NCBI RefSeq assembly: GCF_000269805.1
Contig: NZ_JH711481.1
Span: 719,531-783,530 of the forward strand
Length of the DNA: 64,000 bases
Reading direction: 5' to 3'
DNA from: Actinomyces massiliensis 4401292
GTDB lineage: Bacteria; Actinomycetota; Actinomycetes; Actinomycetales; Actinomycetaceae
Shown here: one piece after another, positions 55,175 to 62,189 of the stretch
Layout: the number at the start of each line of letters is the position of its first letter
Position numbering within the stretch: the stretch's first letter is position 1
The notes under the pieces: generated by a model
Databases searched by the model: none
Told to the model about the DNA's origin: nothing
The model's input: the letters and a program-made list of their open reading frames with translations, nothing else
Made by a program: the position numbers and the translations under genes

Positions 55175-55687
55175 TCAACCGTTGAGCATTCGGCGGACCT
55201 GCTTCATCGGCAGTAGCAGGTGCACCGGGTCGGCGGGCGACGCGAGAAAGTCGCCGTTCGCACGATAGAAGGCGCGTGCAGCCTCGTCGCGGCAGTGGAC
55301 GAGGAGGGCTGCGGCACCTACGACCTCGCTGAGTCGGTAGCTGCGTTCGATCGCATCGCGCAGGAGAGCGGCCCCGAGCCCCAGACCTTGAGCGCGTCGC
55401 TCGACGGCGAGGCGCGCCAGAAGCACGCAGGGCAGTTGTGCAGGGCGGCTGCGATGGCCTAGCCCTCCGGGCGCCTCATCGCGTGCGTATGAGGCCATCG
55501 CGATGGCGTAGTACCCCAGGATCTCGCCGTCCTGGGTGGACACGTAGGTGACAGTGTCCCTCGATCGTTGGTTCTGCCACGCGAGGCGAGCGAGCCAGTC
55601 ATCCAGGTCCTCCGCTCCGCTGTGGAAGTTCTCCGTCGCATCATGGCGCTCGAGTCTTCGGGGGGCATGAAGCCCGTCACCGTTCAT
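55175..55687 (-). CDS. GNAT acetyltransferase toxin (TacT/AtaT-like)
   Basis: 170 residues. Starts with HDATENFHSGAEDLDDWLARLAWQNQRSRDTVTYVSTQDGEILGYYAIA, typical of GNAT toxins, and has the acetyl-CoA loop RLAVERRAQGLGLGAALLRDAI (R/Q-x-x-G-x-G) and the conserved Tyr in ARAFYRANGD. These toxins acetylate charged tRNAs. It is 12 bp downstream of the DUF1778 antitoxin in the same operon. Confidence 0.9.
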   Translation of the reverse strand: MNGDGLHAPRRLERHDATENFHSGAEDLDDWLARLAWQNQRSRDTVTYVSTQDGEILGYYAIAMASYARDEAPGGLGHRSRPAQLPCVLLARLAVERRAQGLGLGAALLRDAIERSYRLSEVVGAAALLVHCRDEAARAFYRANGDFLASPADPVHLLLPMKQVRRMLNG

Positions 55688-55699
55688 GATGCGCTCTCG

Positions 55700-55996
55700 T
55701 CACTCCTCAGGCTGCAGCTCGAGGCGTGTGCCGAAGGGGGACGGACGAGACCAGAGCCGCTCGAAGCGGGATGTATCGGTCAGCGGGGCGTCGAGAATGG
55801 CTTCGACGGCCTCGTACGTCTGCGAGTCCAAGAGAAAAGAACGACGCTCGGCCAGGACGCGCTCGGCGGAGCGGGTAGCTGCGGATAGGACGAATTCGCT
55901 GACGGTACGGTCTGTATGAGCGGCGGCCTGCTGGATGAGTGCTGCCTGGTGCGGTGTCGTACGCAGATCGAGTCGTCTGGTCTTGGCAGGTGTCAT
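55700..55996 (-). CDS. DUF1778 antitoxin (TacA-like)
   Basis: 98 residues, ATG 55996 with GGGGGAG upstream. Ribbon-helix-helix start RRLDLRTTPHQAALIQQAAAHTDRTVSEFVLSAATRSAERVLAE matches DUF1778 antitoxins; the C-terminal tail (PLTDTSRFERLWSRP) would block the toxin. It probably represses the operon with the toxin through the 47-bp palindrome upstream. Confidence 0.9.
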   Translation of the reverse strand: MTPAKTRRLDLRTTPHQAALIQQAAAHTDRTVSEFVLSAATRSAERVLAERRSFLLDSQTYEAVEAILDAPLTDTSRFERLWSRPSPFGTRLELQPEE

Positions 55997-56043
55997 GTCT
56001 CCCCCTTGGTGTACGTACGTTATACGTACGTCAAGGGGGAGAC
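55997..56043 (-). promoter_or_regulatory. Palindromic operator overlapping the antitoxin ribosome-binding site
   Basis: GTCTCCCCCTTG (55997-56008) pairs with CAAGGGGGAGAC (56032-56043), and inside lie ACGTACG-TTAT-ACGTACG-like arms. The left arm is the antitoxin's ribosome-binding site on the minus strand, so the RNA hairpin could mask it. Strong candidate for TacA binding. Confidence 0.65.
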
Positions 56044-56052
56044 AAGAAGCGC

Positions 56053-56130
56053 CTCGAGATCGGTCCGCTTCCGGCGCGAGATCGGTCGCAACCCGCGTCG
56101 AGATCGGTCGCAACCCGCGTCGAGATCGGT
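56053..56130 (-). repeat. Repeat array B9
   Basis: Four CGAGATCGGTC units at 22-bp spacing, between the TA promoter region and the DUF4921 3' end. Confidence 0.85.
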
Positions 56131-56153
56131 CCAGCGGCCTGATCCTCAGCTCA

Positions 56154-57494
56154 TCAGCGTCCCAGCACGGGGTTGTACAGCAGCCGGTTGGGTTCGCGCG
56201 GACACTCCTCGCCCACGGTCATCGGCGCAATGAGGCGGTCGGCCCGCAGATCCTCCAGGCGGGCGACCACCCGGTCGCGCAGCGTCCACGGATCGATGGT
56301 GTTGAGATAGATCTTCGTGCCGCCCTCGAAGCCGGCCAGAGTCGAGACCCGCCACTTGAGCGTGATGTGCCACGGCATCGGCTGATCGACATCGATCGGC
56401 TTGTGGTGCCACTCCTCGTTGCTGGGCACATCCGCCCCGGTGGCCGCGTGCAGGGCGTGCACGAGGTCCGCCACGGCGTCGACCTCGGCGCGGCTCATGA
56501 GCCAGGGCTCGCAGGTGGCCGACGTCGAGTACACCTCCAGCGTGGGGTAGCGGTGCCCGAAGCCGGCGAAGGCGACCGCATGCTCGTTGGAGGCCACCAG
56601 CAGTCCGTTGTAGGCGGCGTAGTCCACGCCCATCTCGTTGTAGAGGTTCGGGTTGGCCCGCACCCGTTGGAGCTCCAGCACGGACGACACCCCCCGCTCG
56701 TCGATGCCGACCAGCTGCTTGTGCAGGTGGTCGAAGCTCGCTCCGGCGGGCCGCAGCCAGTTCTGGAAGACCGCCACATAGCGCACCCACCGATTGGCCC
56801 TGTACAGGTCCGTCGTCGCCGCCACGGCCAGGCGCATGTAGGCGCGGTGCTCCTCGGGGGTCAGCGTGCCCGAACCGGCCAGGCCGCTGGTGTCGATGGC
56901 GGCGTCGGTGAAGTGGCGCCGCGCGATGATGACGTCGTGGCCGCCGGCGAAGAAGGCGGCCAGGAACTGGTGGCGGGCGTCGTCGTCCATCGACTCCCAC
57001 GAGGCCGGGTCCTGCCCGGAGGCGCGCAGTTTGCTCCGGGCCACGCGCGCGACGTGAGCGGCGCCGGCCGGATCGGCGAGGTAGGCCTCCATGCGCTCGC
57101 GGGCGGCGTCGGGGATCTCGTAGCCGTGGTTGGCGTGCCAGTAGTCGTAGGACAGGATCTCGAAGAGGTTGGGCACGCGGCGGAACTCGGCGACCGTGTC
57201 GAACAGGGCGCTCGCGGGCAGGCCGTCGATCTGCTCGAAGCCGCCGTCCGGGCGCGCGACGACGCGGCTCTTCTCCGGCGGCGTCTCGGTGTAGTGGGCC
57301 GGGCAGAAGGCGCAGGCGCGGGTGCGCTCGGCGGGGGTCAGCGGGTGGATTTCGGCGACCGGGTGGGAGATCGGCCGGTTGCCGCGGCCCGGCACCGTCC
57401 ACACCTCCGTACCGGTGAAGGGGCTGATCTGCTTGATGGTCCCGTCGGCCATGCGAGTCAGTGGCTCGGGGCCCGGAGAGTAGGGCATGAGCAT
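56154..57494 (-). CDS. DUF4921 family protein (GalT/HIT-like)
   Basis: 446 residues. RTRACAFCPAHYTETPPEKSR has a Cys pair (zinc-type), and FQNWLRPAGASFDHLHKQLVGI has a HIT-like HxH/HLHxQ signature as in galactose-1-phosphate uridylyltransferases; a second EEWHHKPIDVDQPMPWHITLKWR supports the GalT-like dimeric fold. Substrate unknown. No strong ribosome-binding site; ATG 57488 is an alternative start. Confidence 0.8.
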   Translation of the reverse strand: MLMPYSPGPEPLTRMADGTIKQISPFTGTEVWTVPGRGNRPISHPVAEIHPLTPAERTRACAFCPAHYTETPPEKSRVVARPDGGFEQIDGLPASALFDTVAEFRRVPNLFEILSYDYWHANHGYEIPDAARERMEAYLADPAGAAHVARVARSKLRASGQDPASWESMDDDARHQFLAAFFAGGHDVIIARRHFTDAAIDTSGLAGSGTLTPEEHRAYMRLAVAATTDLYRANRWVRYVAVFQNWLRPAGASFDHLHKQLVGIDERGVSSVLELQRVRANPNLYNEMGVDYAAYNGLLVASNEHAVAFAGFGHRYPTLEVYSTSATCEPWLMSRAEVDAVADLVHALHAATGADVPSNEEWHHKPIDVDQPMPWHITLKWRVSTLAGFEGGTKIYLNTIDPWTLRDRVVARLEDLRADRLIAPMTVGEECPREPNRLLYNPVLGR

Positions 57495-57673
57495 GAGCCC
57501 ATTATGTCGTGGACGACGTCGGCGTGCGCGGCGGTTCGCGGTTGTCCTGCTCCGCAGCCGCTTTCCGGCTGCTCGACGACGGCGCGATGCCGAGGATGCT
57601 CGCCCGGATCAGGACTCGGGCGGTGGGTTCTATATCTTCATCTTTGTGGCGGACGGCGGCCGTGCGTCTGGCG

Positions 57674-58474
57674 CTAGAAGGGCGGCAGCTGCGCGTAGCG
57701 TCGGGAGCATTCCTCACAGTAGGGCAGATCGGTGGGATCCGTACGGGGTACGAAGAACACGCCGCAGAGTGCCCGGACTGCCGTTCCCTGAACAGCGGCG
57801 TCACCGATGTGGAGTCTGTGGGCCCGGTGCGCTACCTCTCCGGGGACTGATTCCAGAAGTTGGCTGTTCTTCACGGCTTCCTGGAGCCGCGCGACCTGGC
57901 GGTTGCCGTGCCCGGGCGCCTCCATCGCGGAATAGATGCCTCCTGCAACGTCCCAGTCCTGCTGTGGCGGAGCGATGCTGGTGAGCAGCCGCCGTTCCAG
58001 AAGGTAGGCGAGTTGTGATCCCCGCTGAGTGTGATCGATGAACGAGAGAACGAACTCCTCAATGTCGTCATCAGCCGAGAACTCAAGGTCAACAGTGGTC
58101 AGTGGCGCTGGCTCCGTCGGGTGAGGGACGGCCAGGCGAGAACGTCCGTTGTGCATGGCCTCCTCCAGCAGTCTTCTTGCCAGCTCCTGCACCAGCCGTT
58201 CCCAGTCGGTGAGGATCTTGGCAACGGTTTCGCGCCTGAGGAGCCGGAGGTCGCGTGAGCATGCAATGGTGCGATTAGCGGCAGGGGCGTCCGAGGTGGT
58301 CGTGTTCAGAAGATCGCGGCACTTGTCGAGAATCGGATGAGAAAGATGGGAGAGCGGCTGTACAGCGTCCCATCGCTCGTCGGTGATGGCTCGCCTCTCG
58401 TGCGGGTCCTCCCACCCCTGCGTGAGCTCCGCGAGGAATCTCAGAGTGGGACGGGCGGTCGGGTCGTGCTGCAC
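57674..58474 (-). CDS. Unrecognised protein with DUF3039-like C-terminal zinc ribbon
   Basis: 266 residues from GTG 58474. Helical N-terminal two-thirds without clear motif (ILTDWERLVQELARRLLEEAMHNGRSRLAVP). The C-terminus VRALCGVFFVPRTDPTDLPYCEECSRRYAQL resembles the metal-binding end of DUF3039 proteins (C...C..C). It follows the HTH protein by 55 bp on the same strand; the pair could be a regulator and effector or toxin-antitoxin-like, which is speculative. Confidence 0.5.
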   Translation of the reverse strand: MQHDPTARPTLRFLAELTQGWEDPHERRAITDERWDAVQPLSHLSHPILDKCRDLLNTTTSDAPAANRTIACSRDLRLLRRETVAKILTDWERLVQELARRLLEEAMHNGRSRLAVPHPTEPAPLTTVDLEFSADDDIEEFVLSFIDHTQRGSQLAYLLERRLLTSIAPPQQDWDVAGGIYSAMEAPGHGNRQVARLQEAVKNSQLLESVPGEVAHRAHRLHIGDAAVQGTAVRALCGVFFVPRTDPTDLPYCEECSRRYAQLPPF

Positions 58475-58529
58475 ACCTGCATTGTGCAGTACGACCCAAC
58501 CGCGAAGCGGTGCTCGCAGAGAATGCGGG

Positions 58530-58937
58530 TCAAATCTGCTCGACGAGTTCGTCGATTGCGCCGCGCTGGATGGCTTCGGGGTTGCTGAAGCGCTCGGCGA
58601 GAGCGCGGCGCTCCTCCTGGCGGCGACGCTCGAAGGCGACGATATCGCGTCCGGTGATGCGACGATCCCGACCGACGCGGTGGGACGGGATATGCCCGGA
58701 GTCGAGCAGCTTGTACAGGTGAGTACGGCTCATCCGCAACTGTTTAGCCACCTGGGCGGGTGTGTAATCGGCGTCGACGTCGAGCAGGGCGACGGTGCAG
58801 CCGGACGCGAGCGAGTCGGACAGGGCGAGGAGAAGATTACGCAGTGCGCCCTCGCCGAGGTCGCTGGCGAACCTGGTGAGTGAGGCGCGCGTCTGAGGAT
58901 CAACGTTGGATGGTGCTACTTCAAGTAGGTCAGTCAT
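58530..58937 (-). CDS. Excisionase-type MerR-like HTH protein
   Basis: 135 residues. YTPAQVAKQLRMSRTHLYKLLDSGHIPSHRVGRDRRITGRDIVAFERRRQEERRALAERFS (about 57-117) is the helix-turn-helix/excisionase domain often found in antitoxin-like regulators. It is preceded by a helical region. Overlapping inverted repeats lie directly upstream, suggesting autoregulation. Confidence 0.82.
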   Translation of the reverse strand: MTDLLEVAPSNVDPQTRASLTRFASDLGEGALRNLLLALSDSLASGCTVALLDVDADYTPAQVAKQLRMSRTHLYKLLDSGHIPSHRVGRDRRITGRDIVAFERRRQEERRALAERFSNPEAIQRGAIDELVEQI

Positions 58938-58952
58938 GGTGGTCTCTCTGTC

Positions 58953-58980
58953 ACATCTGACGCAGATGTCATAGATGACA
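58953..58980 (-). promoter_or_regulatory. Overlapping inverted repeats upstream of HTH gene
   Basis: ACATCTG-ACG-CAGATGT (58953-58969) overlaps TGTCAT-AG-ATGACA (58967-58980). Both are perfect and lie 16 bp upstream of the HTH start codon. Likely autoregulatory operator. Confidence 0.55.
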
Positions 58981-59450
58981 CTACGTTTCGAGGTGGCGTA
59001 TGTCCACCTGTGTCACCCTCGAATGTCCACCTGTGTCACCCTCGAAGGGTGAGAGGTGAGGTTCAGGCTCAGTGGTCGCTCGATAACGTTGCGGCTCCGC
59101 GGATTCCTGTGCGAGTGCGGGTTCGGGTGGCGGATCCTGGTCTTCGTGGTGGGTGCGGCTTATCGACACGTTATAGACACGGCCTGGGGCTTTGGCGCAT
59201 AATTCTCGCGAGCCTCCTGATTGCCTCCAGGCGGCTCCCAAGGTTTCAAGAAACCGAGGGTCCTGACGAGGCAGTCGGAACCCCGACGTCGGTTGTGGTC
59301 GTGCGAACGACTCACACCGCGTCGGGGTTCTGGTTTGTGCGGGTTTGTGCGGAGGCGGTCGGGTCCGCCTCCATCTCAATAGCCGTCTCTAGCCGTCTCC
59401 CGGGTGCGCGCGGCCGGCTGCTTCCCGGCCGCCCGGCGACTCGGAGTGTC
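58981..59450. other. Gene-free stretch before the Y RNA cluster
   Basis: Contains a 23-bp direct repeat at 59001-59045 (TGTCCACCTGTGTCACCCTC-type, two units). The remainder has no convincing coding frame or hairpin; the open frame from 59010 overlaps the structured RNA region and is not a gene. Confidence 0.5.
59001..59045 (+). repeat. 23-bp tandem direct repeat
   Basis: Two adjacent copies of TGTCCACCTGTGTCACCCTC plus GA, separated by A. It lies 60 bp upstream of the HTH gene; may be part of its control region or an att-like footprint. No matching second site was seen in the window. Confidence 0.6.
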
Positions 59451-59480
59451 TTGACCCGATTGCGTCGGCGTCTCTATGCT
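59451..59480 (+). promoter_or_regulatory. Promoter of Y RNA 1
   Basis: TTGACC (59451-59456), 18-bp spacer, TATGCT (59475-59480). Transcription would start near 59487, at the base of the Y RNA outer stem. Confidence 0.65.
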
Positions 59481-59486
59481 CCCTTG

Positions 59487-59634
59487 TTGCCCGGGCGGGC
59501 CGAGGATGATCGGTTATCGTCTGTTAAACGGACCAGCAGGTTCGGGGTTCGAGTCCCCGCCGACATGGCGTCGATAGCTCAATGGCAGAGCGGCTGGCAT
59601 CCGGTCATCACCACCATGACCGTCCGGGCTCCTC
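59487..59634 (+). ncRNA. Bacterial Y RNA with permuted tRNA-like module (YrlA-like)
   Basis: Outer stem GCCCGGGCGG (59489-59498) with CCGTCCGGGC (59620-59629). Inner stem GATGATCGG (59505-59513) with CCGGTCATC (59601-59609). Within: CCAGC/GCTGG (59533-59537/59593-59597), a T-arm mimic CGGGG-TTCGAGT-CCCCG (59543-59559), a closed acceptor-like hairpin CGAC-ATGGC-GTCG (59561-59573), and a D-arm mimic GCTC-AATGGCA-GAGC (59577-59591). The order T-arm, acceptor loop, D-arm is that of a tRNA circularly permuted at the anticodon stem, as in bacterial Y RNA modules. Located 440 bp upstream of the Ro60/TROVE gene, its expected partner. Confidence 0.85.
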
Positions 59635-59701
59635 TTCTTCTCTCGTGCGCACCAGGGTGGAGTGCGCTCATGACGTTCTCGCTCCTCATGCATCGAACTG
59701 C

Positions 59702-59731
59702 TTGCGCTGCAGCTGTGTAGGGGTCTACACT
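59702..59731 (+). promoter_or_regulatory. Promoter of Y RNA 2
   Basis: TTGCGC (59702-59707), 18-bp spacer, TACACT (59726-59731), with start expected near 59738, just before the second RNA's outer stem. Confidence 0.5.
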
Positions 59732-59753
59732 CTTGCTCGTCGGCGCAGCCGGC

Positions 59754-59882
59754 ACCTGCACGGAGGCCGTGGGCGGGCCGGAGGCTCTTCGGTTATTGAT
59801 ATGGCACACGGGTTCGATTCCCGATCCTCTTCGGAGGTTCCGGAGGGCCACTCACATGCCCGCTCCCGATATCCGTGCAGGT
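59754..59882 (+). ncRNA. Second Y RNA-like transcript with T-arm mimic
   Basis: Outer stem ACCTGCACGGA (59754-59764) pairs perfectly with TCCGTGCAGGT (59872-59882). Inner stem GGCTCTTCGG (59783-59792) pairs fully, with two G-U pairs, to CCGGAGGGCC (59840-59849). As in Y RNA 1, the inner stem ends in CGG followed by TTAT. The enclosed part contains a T-arm mimic CGGG-TTCGATT-CCCG (59809-59823) but no D-arm mimic. Confidence 0.75.
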
Positions 59883-59909
59883 ACTCGGGGTGGCCGGGCC
59901 GCCCCGAGT

Positions 59910-59997
59910 GGGCCGGAGTCTGTCGGTTATCACGTGCGAACGGCATGACTGACACCGTGCCGTCCGGCGGGCGCGCCTGACCGGTACTGATCGGTCC
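59910..59997 (+). ncRNA. Third, minimal Y RNA-like element
   Basis: The same CGGTTAT motif at 59924-59930. Possible stems: GGGCCG (59910-59915) with CGGTCC (59992-59997), CTGTCGG (59920-59926) with CCGGCGG (59964-59970, two G-U pairs), and a perfect internal hairpin ACGGCA (59940-59945) with TGCCGT (59958-59963). No tRNA-like arms. It could be an independent RNA or part of the leader of the TROVE mRNA. Confidence 0.5.
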
Positions 59998-59998
59998 T

Positions 59999-60014
59999 GA
60001 CCGGTTATCCGGTC
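59999..60014 (+). promoter_or_regulatory. CGGTTAT hairpin in the TROVE mRNA leader
   Basis: GACCGG-TTAT-CCGGTC, a perfect 6-bp stem with TTAT loop, 57 bp upstream of ATG 60072. It repeats the stem-top motif of the Y-like RNAs and may bind the TROVE protein. Confidence 0.5.
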
Positions 60015-60071
60015 GGCTCATGCCCGCCGCCTGCGCCACCCGAATCAACGAGTCGTCCGGAAGGGGAGGAC

Positions 60072-61661
60072 ATGGACATCCTGAGCGACATCAGCACCCG
60101 GCTCACGCCGCAGAGCCAGAGGGCCGCCGCCAACCAGGAGCCCAACTCCGCCGGCGGCTACACCTTCACCCTTGACGACGCCGCGCGTCTGCGCCGATTC
60201 CTCATCCTGGGGGTGGACGGCGGCACCTACTACACGAGTGCCCAGGACCTGGCCATCGACAACCTCGAGGTCCTCAAGCGGATGGCCGTCGAGGCCCCGC
60301 GCACGCTTGTGGACATGATCGTCGAGGTCTCGACCAGCGGGGCGGCGCCGCGGCAGAACCCGGCCCTGTTCGCCCTGGCCTACGCCACCTCGGTGCCGCA
60401 GACTCGCGAGGCCGCCCTCGCCGCACTGCCGAGGGTCGCCCGCACCGGGTCCCACCTGTTCACCTTCGCCGGCTACACCGAGCAGTTCCGCGGATGGGGG
60501 CGCGGTCTGCGCCGCGCCGTCGGCTCCTGGTACACCAGCCGCACGGCCGACCGGCTCGCCTACCAGGCGGTCAAGTACCGTCAGCGGGAGGGCTGGACGC
60601 ACCGTGATCTGCTGCGCCTGGCGCACCCGCGCACTGACGACGCCGGCCTGGGCGCCACCTTCGACTGGATCGCCCATGGTGCGGTCGGGGAGGCGACCCC
60701 CTCACTCATCGAGGGATTCATCAAGGCGCAGGAGGCGACCATCGCCCGCTCCTGGGCGCAGATCGTCCGCGACTACCGCCTGACCTGGGAGATGCTGCCC
60801 GATGCCGCGCTGGCTCGGCCCGAGGTGTGGGATGCGCTGCTCGACGTCGGCGTGCCGATGACCGCGCTCATGCGTCAGCTGCCGCGCCTGACCCGTCTGG
60901 GGATGCTGCCCGCGATCGGCGGCCGCACCAGGGAGGTCTGCGCGCAGCTGACCGACGCCGACCGCCTGCGCAAGGCGCGTGTGCATCCGGTGAGCGTGCT
61001 GGTCGCCCAGCGCACCTATGCGGGAGGCGCCTCGCACCGCGGCACCGCGCAGTGGGAGCCGACGGCGAAGGTCGCCGACGCGCTGGACGCGGCCTTCTAC
61101 GCGGCCTTCGGTGCGGTCGAGCCCTCAGGGAAGCGCACCATGCTGGCCGTGGACGTCTCCGGATCCATGACCATGCCGATCTCGGGCATGGCGATCACCG
61201 CCCGCGAGGCGTCGGCCGCGCTGGCCCTGGTGCAGCTGGCGACCGAGCCGGACGCGACGGCCTACGGATTCTCCTCGGCCGGCGGCTGGTACAAGCCCGC
61301 CCTGACCCCATTGGGCATCTCGCCGCGGCGCCGCCTCGACGACGCCCTGGCCGCGGTGAGCTCAATACCCATGGGCGGCACCGACTGCGCACTGCCGATG
61401 CTGCACGCGATCGAGCAGGGGCTCGAGGTGGACACGTTCGTCATCTACACCGACAACGAGACCTGGTCCGGCAAAGTGCACCCGCATCAGGCGCTGCGGC
61501 GCTACCGGGAGTGCAGCGGCATCGATGCGCGGCTCATCGTGGTCGGCATGACATCGACGGGCTTCTCCATCGCCGATCCGGATGATCCGGGCATGCTCGA
61601 CGTCGTCGGCTTCGATGCCGCGGTGCCGAGTCTCATCACGGAGTTCGCGCGTGGCCTCTGA
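60072..61661 (+). CDS. rsr: TROVE-domain Ro60 orthologue (Rsr)
   Basis: 529 residues, ATG with GGGGAGGAC upstream. The N-terminal TROVE ring of helical repeats (PNSAGGYTFTLDDAARLRRFLILGVDGGTYYTSAQDLAIDNLEVLKRM...) is followed by a von Willebrand A-like domain with a complete MIDAS: LAVDVSGSMT (Asp near 359), GGTDCALP and VIYTDNETW. Ro60 proteins bind Y RNAs and misfolded or damaged RNAs, feeding them to exonucleases. Y RNA candidates lie immediately upstream; a small HTH gene overlaps the 3' end. No rtcB is in the window. Confidence 0.94.
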   Translation: MDILSDISTRLTPQSQRAAANQEPNSAGGYTFTLDDAARLRRFLILGVDGGTYYTSAQDLAIDNLEVLKRMAVEAPRTLVDMIVEVSTSGAAPRQNPALFALAYATSVPQTREAALAALPRVARTGSHLFTFAGYTEQFRGWGRGLRRAVGSWYTSRTADRLAYQAVKYRQREGWTHRDLLRLAHPRTDDAGLGATFDWIAHGAVGEATPSLIEGFIKAQEATIARSWAQIVRDYRLTWEMLPDAALARPEVWDALLDVGVPMTALMRQLPRLTRLGMLPAIGGRTREVCAQLTDADRLRKARVHPVSVLVAQRTYAGGASHRGTAQWEPTAKVADALDAAFYAAFGAVEPSGKRTMLAVDVSGSMTMPISGMAITAREASAALALVQLATEPDATAYGFSSAGGWYKPALTPLGISPRRRLDDALAAVSSIPMGGTDCALPMLHAIEQGLEVDTFVIYTDNETWSGKVHPHQALRRYRECSGIDARLIVVGMTSTGFSIADPDDPGMLDVVGFDAAVPSLITEFARGL

Positions 61662-61953
61662 CCCGTTGCGCGGCCTGGGAGCGAGGAGGGCGACCGCCCC
61701 GACAGGGGATGGTCGCCCTCCTCGCCCTGTTCGTACTGTGGGCAGCTCCGATCCCTTGGCGGCGCGCGCGGCCGAGCTGCATGCCAAGGCCCTCGAGGCC
61801 GACGCCGTCGCCGCCCAGTACCGGGCAGAGCGCGACGAGCTCATCGACCGGCTGCGGGCCGATGAGCCGAAGCGCTGGTCCTACACGGCGCTGGCTCAGG
61901 CCCTGGGCTGCAGCCGCGAGCTCATCGCCCAGATCGTGCGCCGACGGCGGTAG
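61651..61953 (+). CDS. Small HTH protein coupled to rsr
   Basis: 100 residues from GTG 61651, overlapping the rsr stop by 11 bp. The first 30 residues are basic and disordered, followed by a helix (AARAAELHAKALEADAVAAQYRAERDELIDRLRAD) and a C-terminal helix-turn-helix (SYTALAQALGCSRELIAQIVRRRR). Start choice rests on overlap; a later GTG near 61736 would give a shorter protein. Likely DNA- or RNA-binding accessory to rsr. Confidence 0.6.
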   Translation: MASDPLRGLGARRATAPTGDGRPPRPVRTVGSSDPLAARAAELHAKALEADAVAAQYRAERDELIDRLRADEPKRWSYTALAQALGCSRELIAQIVRRRR

Positions 61954-62189
61954 CGGGGGTGGCAGTCGCTGCCGCGGCGCATCACGATCATGTGGCAAGG
62001 CGAATGCGGCTCAGCGACGTCGTAGTGACGTCTCAATGAGGCTGTAGTCTGAATGCGTCGATGCTCCCTGCCCACAACGGTCGTCCTCCAACGGTGCAGC
62101 GGTCTCCCAACCGAGGTGCCGGGGAGCGGCTTTCCCTCTGAAAACCGCTGAAGTTCGCTGAATCCCTACCCGAATCCCTTTGATTCCCC

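Noticed and set aside
59511-59580. An ordinary tRNA (Asn-like, loop CTGTTAA followed by a T-arm)
   Set aside because: There is no D-arm or 5' acceptor strand upstream; the D-arm follows the acceptor-like hairpin. Permuted order and enclosing long stems fit a Y RNA module instead.
59010-59720. A 236-codon plus-strand open frame
   Set aside because: It crosses the promoter and structured stems of the Y RNA, and its translation has no family resemblance or consistent composition.
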